From contig FQWG01000019.1 of assembly GCA_900129595.1 (NCBI GenBank), forward strand, positions 52,589 to 116,588: 64,000 nt of DNA, written 5' to 3'. A model generated the notes under the pieces. It made no database searches. It worked only from the letters and a program-made list of their open reading frames with translations, and was not told the DNA's origin. Source of the stretch: Flavobacterium frigidimaris. Lineage in GTDB: Bacteria; Bacteroidota; Bacteroidia; Flavobacteriales; Flavobacteriaceae. Positions 16,681 to 25,357 of this stretch are shown here, piece after piece (the first letter of the stretch is position 1; each line of letters opens with the position of its first letter). The position numbers were made by a program, and so were the translations under genes.

Positions 16681-17826
16681 ATGATTACAACAGCAAAAAG
16701 ATTAGATACAGTTGAAGAATACTACTTCTCATCAAAACTGAGAGAAGTTCGTCAACTGCAGTCTGAGGGAAAATCTATCATCAATATGGGAATTGGAAGC
16801 CCTGATTTGAGTCCGTCGAAAGCAGTAATTGAAGCGGTTGCCGCGGCAATTCTGGATGAAAACGGACATGGTTATCAGAGCTATCAGGGATTACCGGAAT
16901 TGAGAAAAGGGATGGCAGATTTTTATCAGAATCAGTTTGGTGTTGAGTTGAACCCTAATAATGAGATTTTGCCTTTGATGGGTTCGAAAGAAGGAATTAT
17001 GCATATTTCGTTAGCTTTTTTAAATGAAGGCGATCACGTTTTGATTCCGAATCCAGGTTATCCAACCTATACTTCGGTAACTAATTTGGTAGGAGCCGTT
17101 CCGGTTTATTATGATCTTAAAGAAGCAAATGCCTGGGAACCGGATTTCGAAGCTTTAGAGAAACTGGATCTTTCGAAAGTGAAGATTATGTGGCTGGGTT
17201 ATCCGCACATGCCAACAGGAGCGAGAGGAAGTTTAGCGTTATTTGAAAAATTGGTTGCTTTTGCTAAAAAACACAACGTATTATTGGTCAACGATAATCC
17301 GTATAGTTTTGTTCTGAATGATAATCCGATGAGTTTATTGCAGGTGGATGGTGCAAAAGAGGTGGCTTTAGAATTGAATTCATTAAGTAAGACCTTCAAC
17401 ATGGCAGGCTGGAGAGTAGGAATGGTTTTAGGAAATCCTGAAATTATCGATGCAGTCCTAAAAGTAAAAAGCAACATGGATAGCGGAATGTTTTACGGAA
17501 TCCAAAAAGGTGCAGTTGCTGCTTTAAATTGTGATAAATCATGGTTCGAAGACCAAAACAAGATTTACAGACGCCGTAGAGAATTGACAGAAAAACTAGC
17601 AGAAAAATTAGGCTGCGAAGTTTATAAAGAAGGAGTTGGACTTTTTGTCTGGGCAAAATTGCCGGAAGGAATAGCATCAGCAGAAAAGTTCATTGACGAA
17701 ATATTATACGAGAAACACATTTTTATCACACCGGGAACAATCTTCGGAAGCAATGGTGAAGGTTATATCAGATTCTCGTTATGTGTAAAAGAAGAAAAAG
17801 TACAAGAAGCGATAGATAGATTTTAA
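16681..17826 (+). CDS. Class I/II pyridoxal-phosphate aminotransferase
   Basis: A fold-type I aminotransferase of 381 aa. The PLP-binding Lys is K237 in NSLSKTFNMAGWRVG. Other family landmarks are GIGSPDLSPS (about 37-46), NPGYPTYTS (about 123-131) and the C-terminal Arg in EGYIRFSLC. Its place between pheA and tyrA suggests it transaminates phenylpyruvate, hydroxyphenylpyruvate or prephenate, but specificity cannot be read from the sequence. A 78-nt gap with short direct repeats (AAAGCTTACAGC) separates it from pheA. Confidence 0.9.
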   Translation: MITTAKRLDTVEEYYFSSKLREVRQLQSEGKSIINMGIGSPDLSPSKAVIEAVAAAILDENGHGYQSYQGLPELRKGMADFYQNQFGVELNPNNEILPLMGSKEGIMHISLAFLNEGDHVLIPNPGYPTYTSVTNLVGAVPVYYDLKEANAWEPDFEALEKLDLSKVKIMWLGYPHMPTGARGSLALFEKLVAFAKKHNVLLVNDNPYSFVLNDNPMSLLQVDGAKEVALELNSLSKTFNMAGWRVGMVLGNPEIIDAVLKVKSNMDSGMFYGIQKGAVAALNCDKSWFEDQNKIYRRRRELTEKLAEKLGCEVYKEGVGLFVWAKLPEGIASAEKFIDEILYEKHIFITPGTIFGSNGEGYIRFSLCVKEEKVQEAIDRF

Positions 17827-17874
17827 GTATTAAGATTTTAGAAGCAAGAATCAAGAAACAAGATTTTTGACATA

Positions 17875-17961
17875 TTTTGTCAGGCTGAGCGAAGCCGAAG
17901 CCCACGTTCCAATTGGAGCGCACTTCTCCCGAAGCCTCGGGATCACTCAGGGTGACAAAAA
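17875..17961. repeat. Intergenic inverted repeat, TTTTGTCAGGCTGAGCGAAG family
   Basis: The left arm TTTTGTCAGGCTGAG pairs imperfectly with the right arm CTCAGGGTGACAAAA, enclosing CGAAGCC and CCCGAAGCCTCGGGA segments. A fragment occurs at 63042-63068. Confidence 0.6.
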
Positions 17962-17990
17962 AAAAAAGATCTTGAAAGAACGAGAGGCCC

Positions 17991-18066
17991 TAGCCCTGAT
18001 AGAAGTGGAAATCCTTTTGCGCCGGGGTTTGGCGGAAAAGATTGAAACGGATAGCAGGAATTAGCT
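17991..18066 (-). repeat. Intergenic repeat, AGCTATTTCC family, copy 2 (reverse)
   Basis: Read on the minus strand it begins AGCTAATTCCTGCTATCCG and ends with ATCAGGGCTA, matching 12411-12486 with substitutions. A 65-codon frame across this and the preceding repeat is an artefact. These two repeats fill the 256-nt gap between the aminotransferase gene and tyrA. Confidence 0.65.
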
Positions 18067-18082
18067 TCAAATAAAAATAAAT

Positions 18083-18943
18083 ATGAAAGTATACGTAATA
18101 GGAATAGGGCTAATAGGCGGTTCGATGGTGCTGGACATCAAAGACCAACATCCTGATGCCACTATTTTTGGAATAGATAATAACGAAAAACACTTGCAGG
18201 AAGCAATTGATTTAGGTGTTATCGATCAGGCAGGAAGCTTTGAAGAATTGGGAGATGCTGATTTTGTTATTGTTTCGGTTCCTGTAGATGTGGCGCTGAT
18301 AGTTTTACCTAAAGTGTTGGATTTGGTTGGAGATAAAACAATTGTTTTTGAAGTAGGATCAACTAAAAAGCCAATTTGTGACGCTGTTGCCAGTCATCCA
18401 AAAAGAAGAAATTTTATCGCAACGCATCCAATTGCAGGAACAGAGTTTTCAGGACCTTCGGCAGCGATAAGAGGTTTGTTTAAAGGAAAGACAAACATCA
18501 TTTGTGAAGTGGAAAAAACCACTTTTAAATTGCAGGAAAAGGCGTTAAAGCTTTTTAGCGAAATAGGAATGAGGATTCGATATATGGACCCAATTTCACA
18601 CGACAAACACATCGCTTACGTTTCGCATTTGTCGCACATTAGTTCCTTTATGCTTGGGAAAACGGTAATGAACAAAGAAAAAGACGAGCAGGATATTTTT
18701 GATATGGCGGGAAGTGGATTTGAGAGCACAGTACGTCTTGCAAAAAGTTCTCCCGCAATGTGGACACCGATTTTTAAACAAAATAAAGAACACGTTATTG
18801 AAACATTAGAAGAATACATTTCAAATCTGAGTCGGTTTAGGGATTTGTTAAAAGAAGACGATTACAATGCCATTTTTGAAGAAATGGAAAGCACGAATAA
18901 AATTAAAGAAATATTAAACGGATTAACAACAACTAAGAAATAA
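18083..18943 (+). CDS. tyrA: Prephenate dehydrogenase
   Basis: Oxidatively decarboxylates prephenate to 4-hydroxyphenylpyruvate for tyrosine synthesis. The 286-aa protein starts with an NAD-binding Rossmann motif (MKVYVIGIGLIGGSM, G7-x-G-x-x-G). It contains the active-site blocks THPIAGTEFSGPSAA (about 113-127) and DPISHDKHIAYVSHLSH (about 172-188, with the catalytic His), followed by the helical dimerisation domain. No ACT domain is present. It lies 12 nt upstream of the DAHP synthase-chorismate mutase gene in the same operon. Confidence 0.94.
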   Translation: MKVYVIGIGLIGGSMVLDIKDQHPDATIFGIDNNEKHLQEAIDLGVIDQAGSFEELGDADFVIVSVPVDVALIVLPKVLDLVGDKTIVFEVGSTKKPICDAVASHPKRRNFIATHPIAGTEFSGPSAAIRGLFKGKTNIICEVEKTTFKLQEKALKLFSEIGMRIRYMDPISHDKHIAYVSHLSHISSFMLGKTVMNKEKDEQDIFDMAGSGFESTVRLAKSSPAMWTPIFKQNKEHVIETLEEYISNLSRFRDLLKEDDYNAIFEEMESTNKIKEILNGLTTTKK

Positions 18944-18955
18944 ATTAAAATTAAG

Positions 18956-20038
18956 ATGGAAAATAAGAAAGAAATGAGAAAGTGGTTAGAAGATTTCAAT
19001 TTAAATCACCCACTTGTGATAGCTGGACCTTGTAGTGCAGAAACGGAAGATCAGGTTTTGAAAATTGCGCATGAATTGAAAGATTCAAAAGTTAGTGTAT
19101 TCAGAGCTGGAATCTGGAAACCAAGAACACGTCCGGGAGGATTTGAAGGTGTTGGAGAAATTGGTTTAAAATGGTTACAAAAAGCAAAAGCTGAAACTGG
19201 TTTATTAATGGGTACTGAAGTTGCGACTGCGGCACACTGTAAACTGGCTTTAGAGCATGATATCGACGTTTTATGGGTTGGTGCACGTACAACTGCAAAC
19301 CCTTTTGCAGTTCAGGAAATTGCTGATACTTTGAAAGGAACGGATAAAATCGTTTTGGTTAAAAACCCTGTAAACCCGGATTTAGCTTTATGGTTAGGTG
19401 GTGTTGAGCGTTTACACATGGCTGGAATCGAGAAATTAGGAGTGATTCACAGAGGTTTTTCTACTTACGAGAAAACAAAATACAGAAACATTCCGGAATG
19501 GCAAATTGCTATCGAATTGCAAAATAAATTCCCTGATTTACCATTAATTATCGATCCATCTCACATTACTGGAGATCGTAAAATGATTTTTGAAGTAACG
19601 CAAGAGGCTTTAGATTTGAATTACGATGGTATGATTATCGAAACGCACTACGATCCGGACAATGCCTGGTCTGATGCTGCGCAGCAAGTTACTCCGGACG
19701 CTTTGAAACAAATCATTAAAGATTTGACTATCAGAAAAACGGATGATACTACAGATCAGTACACTCAAAAAATGACAAAACTAAGAGCTAACATCGACGT
19801 TCTTGATGCTAACTTATTAGAGTTATTAGGAAAACGTATGAAAGTAGCTGACGAAATTGGTCAGGTGAAAAAAGATGCAAACGTGGCGATTCTTCAAAAC
19901 AACCGTTGGAATGAAATTCTAGGAAAAATGATTTTGGAAGGGGAGAAAAAAGGTCTTACTGAAGAGTTTGTTTTGAGAATGTTCAAAGCTATTCACCAGG
20001 AAAGTATTGGTCACCAGGAAAAAATATTCAACGCATAA
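18956..20038 (+). CDS. Bifunctional DAHP synthase / chorismate mutase
   Basis: Residues 1-about 265 are a type I DAHP synthase of the KDO8P-synthase-like subfamily: VIAGPCSAET (20-29), RAGIWKPRTRPGGFEG (50-65), HRGFSTYEKTKYRN and IIDPSHITGDRK. This domain condenses PEP with erythrose 4-phosphate. Residues about 270-360 are an AroQ-type chorismate mutase (KLRANIDVLDANLLELLGKR, then MKVADEIGQVKK). The order is DAHP synthase first. Fusing the first shikimate step to the first Phe/Tyr branch step allows feedback through the mutase domain, as is known for this architecture. It is the last gene of the attenuated operon. Confidence 0.95.
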   Translation: MENKKEMRKWLEDFNLNHPLVIAGPCSAETEDQVLKIAHELKDSKVSVFRAGIWKPRTRPGGFEGVGEIGLKWLQKAKAETGLLMGTEVATAAHCKLALEHDIDVLWVGARTTANPFAVQEIADTLKGTDKIVLVKNPVNPDLALWLGGVERLHMAGIEKLGVIHRGFSTYEKTKYRNIPEWQIAIELQNKFPDLPLIIDPSHITGDRKMIFEVTQEALDLNYDGMIIETHYDPDNAWSDAAQQVTPDALKQIIKDLTIRKTDDTTDQYTQKMTKLRANIDVLDANLLELLGKRMKVADEIGQVKKDANVAILQNNRWNEILGKMILEGEKKGLTEEFVLRMFKAIHQESIGHQEKIFNA

Positions 20039-20046
20039 TTGAAATA

Positions 20047-20080
20047 TTCAACCATATAAGTTATATAAGTGGTATAAGTT
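20047..20080. repeat. CATATAAGTTATATAAGT family repeat, half copy
   Basis: Contains ACCATATAAGTTATATAAGT, identical in core to the arm at 5870-5951, here without a partner arm. It lies just after the DAHP synthase stop codon. Confidence 0.55.
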
Positions 20081-20156
20081 TTATTTAATTTTTGCAAACG
20101 CTGAACTTGATTTTTTTTTATACCACGATATTAAAAATAGATTGTTTTTTTATATT

Positions 20157-20194
20157 AAATCTCCATTGCTTTCGGGCTTTGGAGATTTTTTTTT
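20157..20194 (+). terminator. Terminator of the aromatic operon
   Basis: AAATCTCCA (20157-20165) pairs perfectly with TGGAGATTT (20180-20188) around a 14-nt loop, followed by six more T. Confidence 0.85.
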
Positions 20195-20271
20195 GAAATA
20201 ATTTGAAGTGGTTTCCAACCTTTTTAGATTTTATGTTCTCTATATCATTATAGAACCTTAACTCTCGTGTT

Positions 20272-23200
20272 ATGAAATCAAAATTATGTTTATCTCAGCC
20301 AGGAATTTTTCAAGTAAACTTGAAAGTATTACTTTTTTTCTTAGTGTTCTTTGGAACAAAAACTTTCGCACAAAGCCCTGAACTTACTGTAAAAGGGGAA
20401 GATGCTGAAAAAGTGAGAATGAACAAACTAATTGTCAATGTAAAAGTGGTGGGCAATATCGCTTATACCACTGCCGAGATGCATTTTTTTAATTCGGGAA
20501 CCCGCCAGATGGAAGGTGAACTTATTTTTCCGTTACCTGAAAATGTGTCGGTTTCAAGATATGCGATTGACATAAATGGTAAAATGCGTGAAGCTGTTCC
20601 AGTCAATAAAAATAAAGGAAAACAGGTTTTTGAAGCTATCGAACATCGTCGTGTTGATCCGGGATTGTTAGAGAAAGTAGACGGAAATAATTTTAGAACG
20701 AGAATTTATCCTATTATGCCAAACGGAGAACGAACGGTGATCATAGGTTACGAAGAAGAACTTTCGGCTTTTGATAAAGACAATCTGGCATATCAATTGG
20801 TGAGTCGTTATCCTAAAAAGCTGGATAATTTTGAGATGAATGTTTCGGTTTTAGGAACTTCGGCTTCGCCAACTGTTTCAGAGAATTCCGGAGATGCGAT
20901 TGTTTTTTCGAAATGGAACCAATCTTTTCAGACTTCCATTAAAAAAGAAAATTACCAGCCGTCTGAAAAACTACTTTTTAAAATTCCGATTCAGGAAAAT
21001 GCTCCGAGTATAATCATGCAAAATGTGGGCGGACAACATTATTTTTACGGAACTACTTTTATCGGAGGGAATAAAATAGCTAAGAAAGCTCCGGCTTCAA
21101 TTGGTTTAATTTGGGATAATTCACTGAGTTGTAAAACGCGAGATGTAAAAAAAGAACTGAGTTTGTTGAATGCTTATTTTCAAAAAATAAAAAATACAAA
21201 AGTCACTTTATACTTTTTGAATTATACTTTCGAAAAACAAAAAGAATATGTCATTACAAACGGAAACTGGACTGAATTAAAAGCAGTTTTAGAGCACACA
21301 AAATATGACGGAGGAACCCGTTTTTCGCAACTTAATTTCATGAACAATGACGAATACTTGTTTTTCTCTGACGGACTTTCGTCTTTGAGCGAAAATGTTT
21401 TGCCAAAGACTAAAAAGCCAATTTATACCATTACATCTTCGGTTTCGGCAGATTTTTCTTTTCTGAATTATTCGGCGATGCAAACGGGTGGTAATTTGAT
21501 CAATTTAAATCAGGTGAATCAGGACAATGCCTTGGATAAACTGACGAATAGTAATTTGAAGTTTTTAGGTATAAAAGAGAATTATACGGTAACAGATTTA
21601 TTTCCGATGGAAGGAACTTCGGTTTCGGGAAGCTTTAGTTTTTCAGGAATTTCCCTGAATCAAAAAAATCAAATTACGTTGTTATTTGGATATAATAATG
21701 AAGCTGTTTTAGAGCGAAAAATCAATTTGGATATAAACGTTCAAAACACAAATGACGTAAATGTCGAAAAACTCTGGGCGCAGAAAAAAATAGCCAATCT
21801 TGATTTTCAATATGCTAAAAATGCTGATGAAATCGAACTTTTAGGAAAGAAATATGGTATTATAACCAAAAATACCTCGTTGATTGTTCTGGAAGATATT
21901 CGCGATTATATTTCGTATGATATTATACCGCCGGCCGAATTGCGTGCTGAATTTGACAGAATTAAAAAACAACAGCAGGATACGAATCTGGCGCAGCAAA
22001 AAAATAATTGGGAAAGTATCGAAACTTATTTTGAAGGTTTAGATAATTGGTGGCAAAAAAATATTAAATATTCAACTCCAAAACCGTTGCCGAAACCAAA
22101 AGTTCAAAAAACCAGAAGATCAGTTAATAATACAAATACAGTAAGCAGAAATTCAGGCAGAAGTGCAAGTGCAGTTTCAACCAGAAGCACAAATGTTGCG
22201 GCAGGTAAAGTTGAAGGGACTGTTTTAGATCAGCAAGGAATACCTTTACCGGGTGTGACTGTAACATTACGAGGAGAAAGAGAAGGAACTTACACTGATT
22301 TTGATGGTAAATTCGTAATTATAGCAGCCGAAAATAGTACTCTTAACTTTAGTTATCTTGGTTTTGACTCTTATCAATTAAATGTTGGAACAAATAATCA
22401 GATTAGAGTTCAGTTAAGAGAAAATACGCAATCGCTAAGTGAAGTAGTTGTAACGAGTTACGCTGCTCCTGTTCGAAAAAGAGATGTTTCATATGCGGTA
22501 GAATCAATCTCAGCTGAGAGCATTTCTAAAAAAACTGATATATCTCAAACGCTTGATGGTAAAGTGGCTGGAGTTCAGGTGGAATCGGCACCACAGGATA
22601 ATGGAATTGTCACACAAGAAAATGAAATAAATAATGATGTAAAAGAAAATTTTGCAACAAGAACTGATTTAACAGAAGGTGAAGATCTTAATATAATCGA
22701 AAACGAACCTAAAACCTGGAATCCCGATCGATTATATCTTAAAGCTTTAGCCGCCGCGCCAAAAGATAAGCAGTACGAATTGTATTTTGAATTAAGAAAA
22801 GCGCAGGAAAGAAACCCGAGTTTTTATTTTGATGTAGCGCATTTTTTCTACAATCAGGGCGATGTTAAAAAAGCATTACAGATAATCAGTAATATTGCTG
22901 ATTTAGGTTTAGAGAATCATCAGCTTTATAAAACTCTTACGTATACATTACGTCAGTGGAAAGATTTTGATGATGCCTTATTTACTGCAAGACAAATTGC
23001 AAAATGGAGAGCGCATGAACCACAAAGTTTGAGAGATTTTGCTTTGGCTCTTGAAGATGCAGGAAAATATCAGGAAGCTTTTGATGAATTGATTAAAGCA
23101 TTGGAAGTAAATTATTACGGAGAAATGAGCGGTCAATATGAAGGTGTGGAAGATATTATTTTAATGGATATTAATCGTTTGACAATCGAACACAAAGGTT

Positions 23201-23604
23201 TGAAAATGGGTAAACTTGATGAAAAATATTTGAAGAAAATGCCGGTTGATATCAGGATAATTATGAACTGGAACCAAATCGATGTCGATCTTGATTTGCA
23301 TGTTATCGAGCCAAATGGAGAAGAATGTTACTATAGTCATAAAAGTACTGAGGCAGGAGCGAGATTTTCTAAAGACTTTACAGAAGGTTACGGACCGGAA
23401 CAATATTTAATTAGAAATGCTGTGAAAGGAAAATATCAAATCAAAACCAATTATTTTGGTGAAAGCGAATTAACTGAAAACGGCCCTGCAACAGTTATGG
23501 TTGAAATTTATACGACTAAAGCCGGAAAAACCACAAAAACTTTAAAGACAATTCAGTTAGGAAAAATAAAGGAAAATGAAATTTTAGCTGAAATTGTTTG
23601 GTAA
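20272..23604 (+). CDS. VIT/vWA protein fused to a SusC-like plug fragment, TPR and DUF2135
   Basis: A 1110-aa exported protein with a signal peptide (about 15-34, cleavage after TFAQ). In order: a VIT domain (about 45-165); a vWA-like domain (about 275-400) with a MIDAS-type DNSLS; a CarboxypepD_reg-like beta sandwich (about 645-718, VEGTVLDQQGIPLPGVTVTL); a stretch closely resembling the start of a SusC/TonB-dependent receptor plug (about 721-780, LSEVVVTSYAAPVRKRDVSY and DGKVAGVQVES); TPR-like helices (about 825-965); and a C-terminal DUF2135 domain (about 990-1095, DIRIIMNWNQIDVDLDLHVI). There is no room for a receptor barrel. The function is unknown; extracellular adhesion or surface assembly are possible. 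Confidence 0.82.
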   Translation: MKSKLCLSQPGIFQVNLKVLLFFLVFFGTKTFAQSPELTVKGEDAEKVRMNKLIVNVKVVGNIAYTTAEMHFFNSGTRQMEGELIFPLPENVSVSRYAIDINGKMREAVPVNKNKGKQVFEAIEHRRVDPGLLEKVDGNNFRTRIYPIMPNGERTVIIGYEEELSAFDKDNLAYQLVSRYPKKLDNFEMNVSVLGTSASPTVSENSGDAIVFSKWNQSFQTSIKKENYQPSEKLLFKIPIQENAPSIIMQNVGGQHYFYGTTFIGGNKIAKKAPASIGLIWDNSLSCKTRDVKKELSLLNAYFQKIKNTKVTLYFLNYTFEKQKEYVITNGNWTELKAVLEHTKYDGGTRFSQLNFMNNDEYLFFSDGLSSLSENVLPKTKKPIYTITSSVSADFSFLNYSAMQTGGNLINLNQVNQDNALDKLTNSNLKFLGIKENYTVTDLFPMEGTSVSGSFSFSGISLNQKNQITLLFGYNNEAVLERKINLDINVQNTNDVNVEKLWAQKKIANLDFQYAKNADEIELLGKKYGIITKNTSLIVLEDIRDYISYDIIPPAELRAEFDRIKKQQQDTNLAQQKNNWESIETYFEGLDNWWQKNIKYSTPKPLPKPKVQKTRRSVNNTNTVSRNSGRSASAVSTRSTNVAAGKVEGTVLDQQGIPLPGVTVTLRGEREGTYTDFDGKFVIIAAENSTLNFSYLGFDSYQLNVGTNNQIRVQLRENTQSLSEVVVTSYAAPVRKRDVSYAVESISAESISKKTDISQTLDGKVAGVQVESAPQDNGIVTQENEINNDVKENFATRTDLTEGEDLNIIENEPKTWNPDRLYLKALAAAPKDKQYELYFELRKAQERNPSFYFDVAHFFYNQGDVKKALQIISNIADLGLENHQLYKTLTYTLRQWKDFDDALFTARQIAKWRAHEPQSLRDFALALEDAGKYQEAFDELIKALEVNYYGEMSGQYEGVEDIILMDINRLTIEHKGLKMGKLDEKYLKKMPVDIRIIMNWNQIDVDLDLHVIEPNGEECYYSHKSTEAGARFSKDFTEGYGPEQYLIRNAVKGKYQIKTNYFGESELTENGPATVMVEIYTTKAGKTTKTLKTIQLGKIKENEILAEIVW

Positions 23605-23636
23605 ACGTACCAAATTCTGAGTAAGTCTTTAATTTT

Positions 23637-23690
23637 AAAAGGCGAAGTTGCGTTGTTCAATTCTAAAAACGTAATTTTGCCTTTTAATAT
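23637..23690 (+). terminator. Long-stem terminator after the VIT gene
   Basis: The stem from AAAAGGC (23637-23643) to GCCTTTT (23679-23685) continues inwards for about 20 pairs, every mismatch being a G-U wobble, with a loop of about 7 nt. An A/T stretch with six T follows shortly after. Confidence 0.65.
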
Positions 23691-23744
23691 TTTTTAGATT
23701 TAAGAGTAATCTAGAATCTAGAATCTAAAATCTAAAATTAAAGA

Positions 23745-24722
23745 ATGACAGGACTCGTATATAAATCTACAGGAAGTTGGTACACTGTAAAATCGGAACA
23801 AGGTGATTTTATAGAATGTCGTATGAAGGGGAAGTTTAGGATGAAAGGTATCAAAAGTACCAATCCTATTGCTGTAGGTGATATTGTCGATTATGAACTC
23901 GAAGAAACTTCGGATGCTTTAACCGGAACGATTTTTAATATTCACGAAAGAAAAAATTACATCGTTCGTAAATCGGTTAACTTATCGCATCAAATGCATA
24001 TTATTGCGTCGAATATCGATCGTGTATTTTTACTAATTACGATTAATAATCCGCCAACAACTTTCAATTTTATTGATCGTTTTCTGGTAACTGCGGAAGC
24101 TTATAATATCGAAACGATTCTGGTTTTTAATAAAATAGATACTTTTGATGAGGCTACACTTGATGATCAGTTGTACATGCAATACGTATATCAGCAAATT
24201 GGTTACAAATGCCTTCGTGTTTCTTCAACAGAAATGAAAGGAATCGAAGAATTAAAAGAAATGATGATTGGTAAAGTAAGTATGTTCTCCGGACATTCAG
24301 GTGTAGGTAAATCGACTTTGGTAAATGCCATGGAACCTTCGTTGCATCTTAAAACCAAAACCATTTCTGAGGCCAGTAAACAAGGTCAGCACACCACTAC
24401 TTTTGCCGAAATGTATGATTTGTCGTTTAATGCAAAAATCATCGATACTCCGGGAATCAAAGGTTTCGGAATTGTTGATATGGAAAAAGAAGAAATCAGC
24501 GGTTATTTTCCTGAATTCTTCAAACTAAAAGGCCAATGCAAGTTCAACAATTGTCTGCATAAAGAAGAACCGCATTGTGCCATAAAAGCGGCATTAGAAA
24601 GAGACGAGATCGCCTGGTCACGTTACAATAGTTATCTAAAAATCTTAGAAGGTGACGACGAAAATTATCGTACAGATTCTTACGATGAAGATCGAAAAGC
24701 GAGTGATGAATTGAGAAAATAG
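23745..24722 (+). CDS. rsgA: Ribosome small subunit-dependent GTPase A
   Basis: A circularly permuted GTPase that assists late 30S maturation. In its 325 aa the order is an N-terminal OB fold (about 1-75), then G4 NKID (about 128-131), G1 GHSGVGKSTL (183-192, Lys189), G3 DTPGIKGFG, and a C-terminal zinc-binding Cys/His cluster (CKFNNCLHKEEPHC). That permuted order is diagnostic. Its TAG stop codon is formed by the first three bases of an inverted repeat that ends at the dtd start codon. Confidence 0.96.
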   Translation: MTGLVYKSTGSWYTVKSEQGDFIECRMKGKFRMKGIKSTNPIAVGDIVDYELEETSDALTGTIFNIHERKNYIVRKSVNLSHQMHIIASNIDRVFLLITINNPPTTFNFIDRFLVTAEAYNIETILVFNKIDTFDEATLDDQLYMQYVYQQIGYKCLRVSSTEMKGIEELKEMMIGKVSMFSGHSGVGKSTLVNAMEPSLHLKTKTISEASKQGQHTTTFAEMYDLSFNAKIIDTPGIKGFGIVDMEKEEISGYFPEFFKLKGQCKFNNCLHKEEPHCAIKAALERDEIAWSRYNSYLKILEGDDENYRTDSYDEDRKASDELRK

Positions 24723-24840
24723 CCCCCTAACCCCCAAAGGGGGAATTCCAGTAGTATTGTTTAAATATTGTAAATTATGATAGAGAATGGTAACTTTTTT
24801 TATTCACGTTTTAATTCCCCCTTCGGGGGTTAGGGGGCTA
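24720..24840. repeat. Inverted repeat spanning exactly from rsgA stop to dtd start
   Basis: The 28-nt left arm (24720-24747, TAGCCCCCTAACCCCC onward) and the 28-nt right arm (24813-24840, ending GGTTAGGGGGCTA) are complementary at 27 of 28 positions, around a 65-nt A/T-rich loop. Each arm also contains a small CCCCC/GGGGG hairpin. The left arm begins with the rsgA stop codon and the right arm ends with the A of the dtd ATG. It is far more G/C-rich than its surroundings. Confidence 0.85.
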
Positions 24841-25292
24841 TGAGAATTGTTCTTCAAAGAGTTTCACAAGCATCTGTAACTGTAGATTCTAAAATTGTTG
24901 CCGATATTCAAAAAGGCTTATTGGTTTTAGTAGGAATTGAAGATCTGGACACTCAGGAAGATATTGATTGGCTGGTGGGTAAAATCATCAAAATGAGAAT
25001 TTTTGGTGACGAAAATGATGTTATGAACTGTTCGGTTCAGGATATCGACGGTGATATTATTGTGGTAAGTCAGTTTACACTTCATGCTTCTACAAAAAAA
25101 GGAAATCGCCCATCTTATATAAAAGCTTCAAAACCGGAATTCGCTATTCCCATGTATGAGAATTTCGTAAAGTCTTTAGAAAAAGAATTCAATAAAAAAG
25201 TACAAACAGGAATTTTTGGTGCAGATATGAAGGTTAGTCTCTTAAATGACGGGCCTGTAACGATTTTAATAGACAGCAAAAATAGAGAGTAA
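24840..25292 (+). CDS. dtd: D-aminoacyl-tRNA deacylase
   Basis: Removes D-amino acids and glycine mischarged on tRNA. The 150-aa length and both signature motifs fit: SQFTLHA (about 80-86) and the cross-subunit Gly-cisPro motif NDGPVTI (about 137-143). The N-terminus MRIVLQRVSQASVTVD is canonical, which fixes the start at 24840 even though the ATG is partly supplied by the upstream repeat. Confidence 0.96.
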   Translation: MRIVLQRVSQASVTVDSKIVADIQKGLLVLVGIEDLDTQEDIDWLVGKIIKMRIFGDENDVMNCSVQDIDGDIIVVSQFTLHASTKKGNRPSYIKASKPEFAIPMYENFVKSLEKEFNKKVQTGIFGADMKVSLLNDGPVTILIDSKNRE

Positions 25293-25332
25293 AATTTTAT
25301 TAAACATATGTTAAGAATTTCTAAAAATGATA

Positions 25333-25340
25333 TATATTTG
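25333..25340 (+). promoter_or_regulatory. -7 box (TATATTTG) before the DUF3857 gene cluster
   Basis: An exact TAnnTTTG match 18 nt before the ATG at 25358. No clear TTG box at the usual distance. Confidence 0.45.
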
Positions 25341-25357
25341 GCGAAATTACTTACTAA

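Noticed and set aside
17867..18064. 65-codon open frame between the aminotransferase gene and tyrA
   Set aside because: Composed entirely of two intergenic repeats (CTGAGCGAAG and reversed AGCTATTTCC families).
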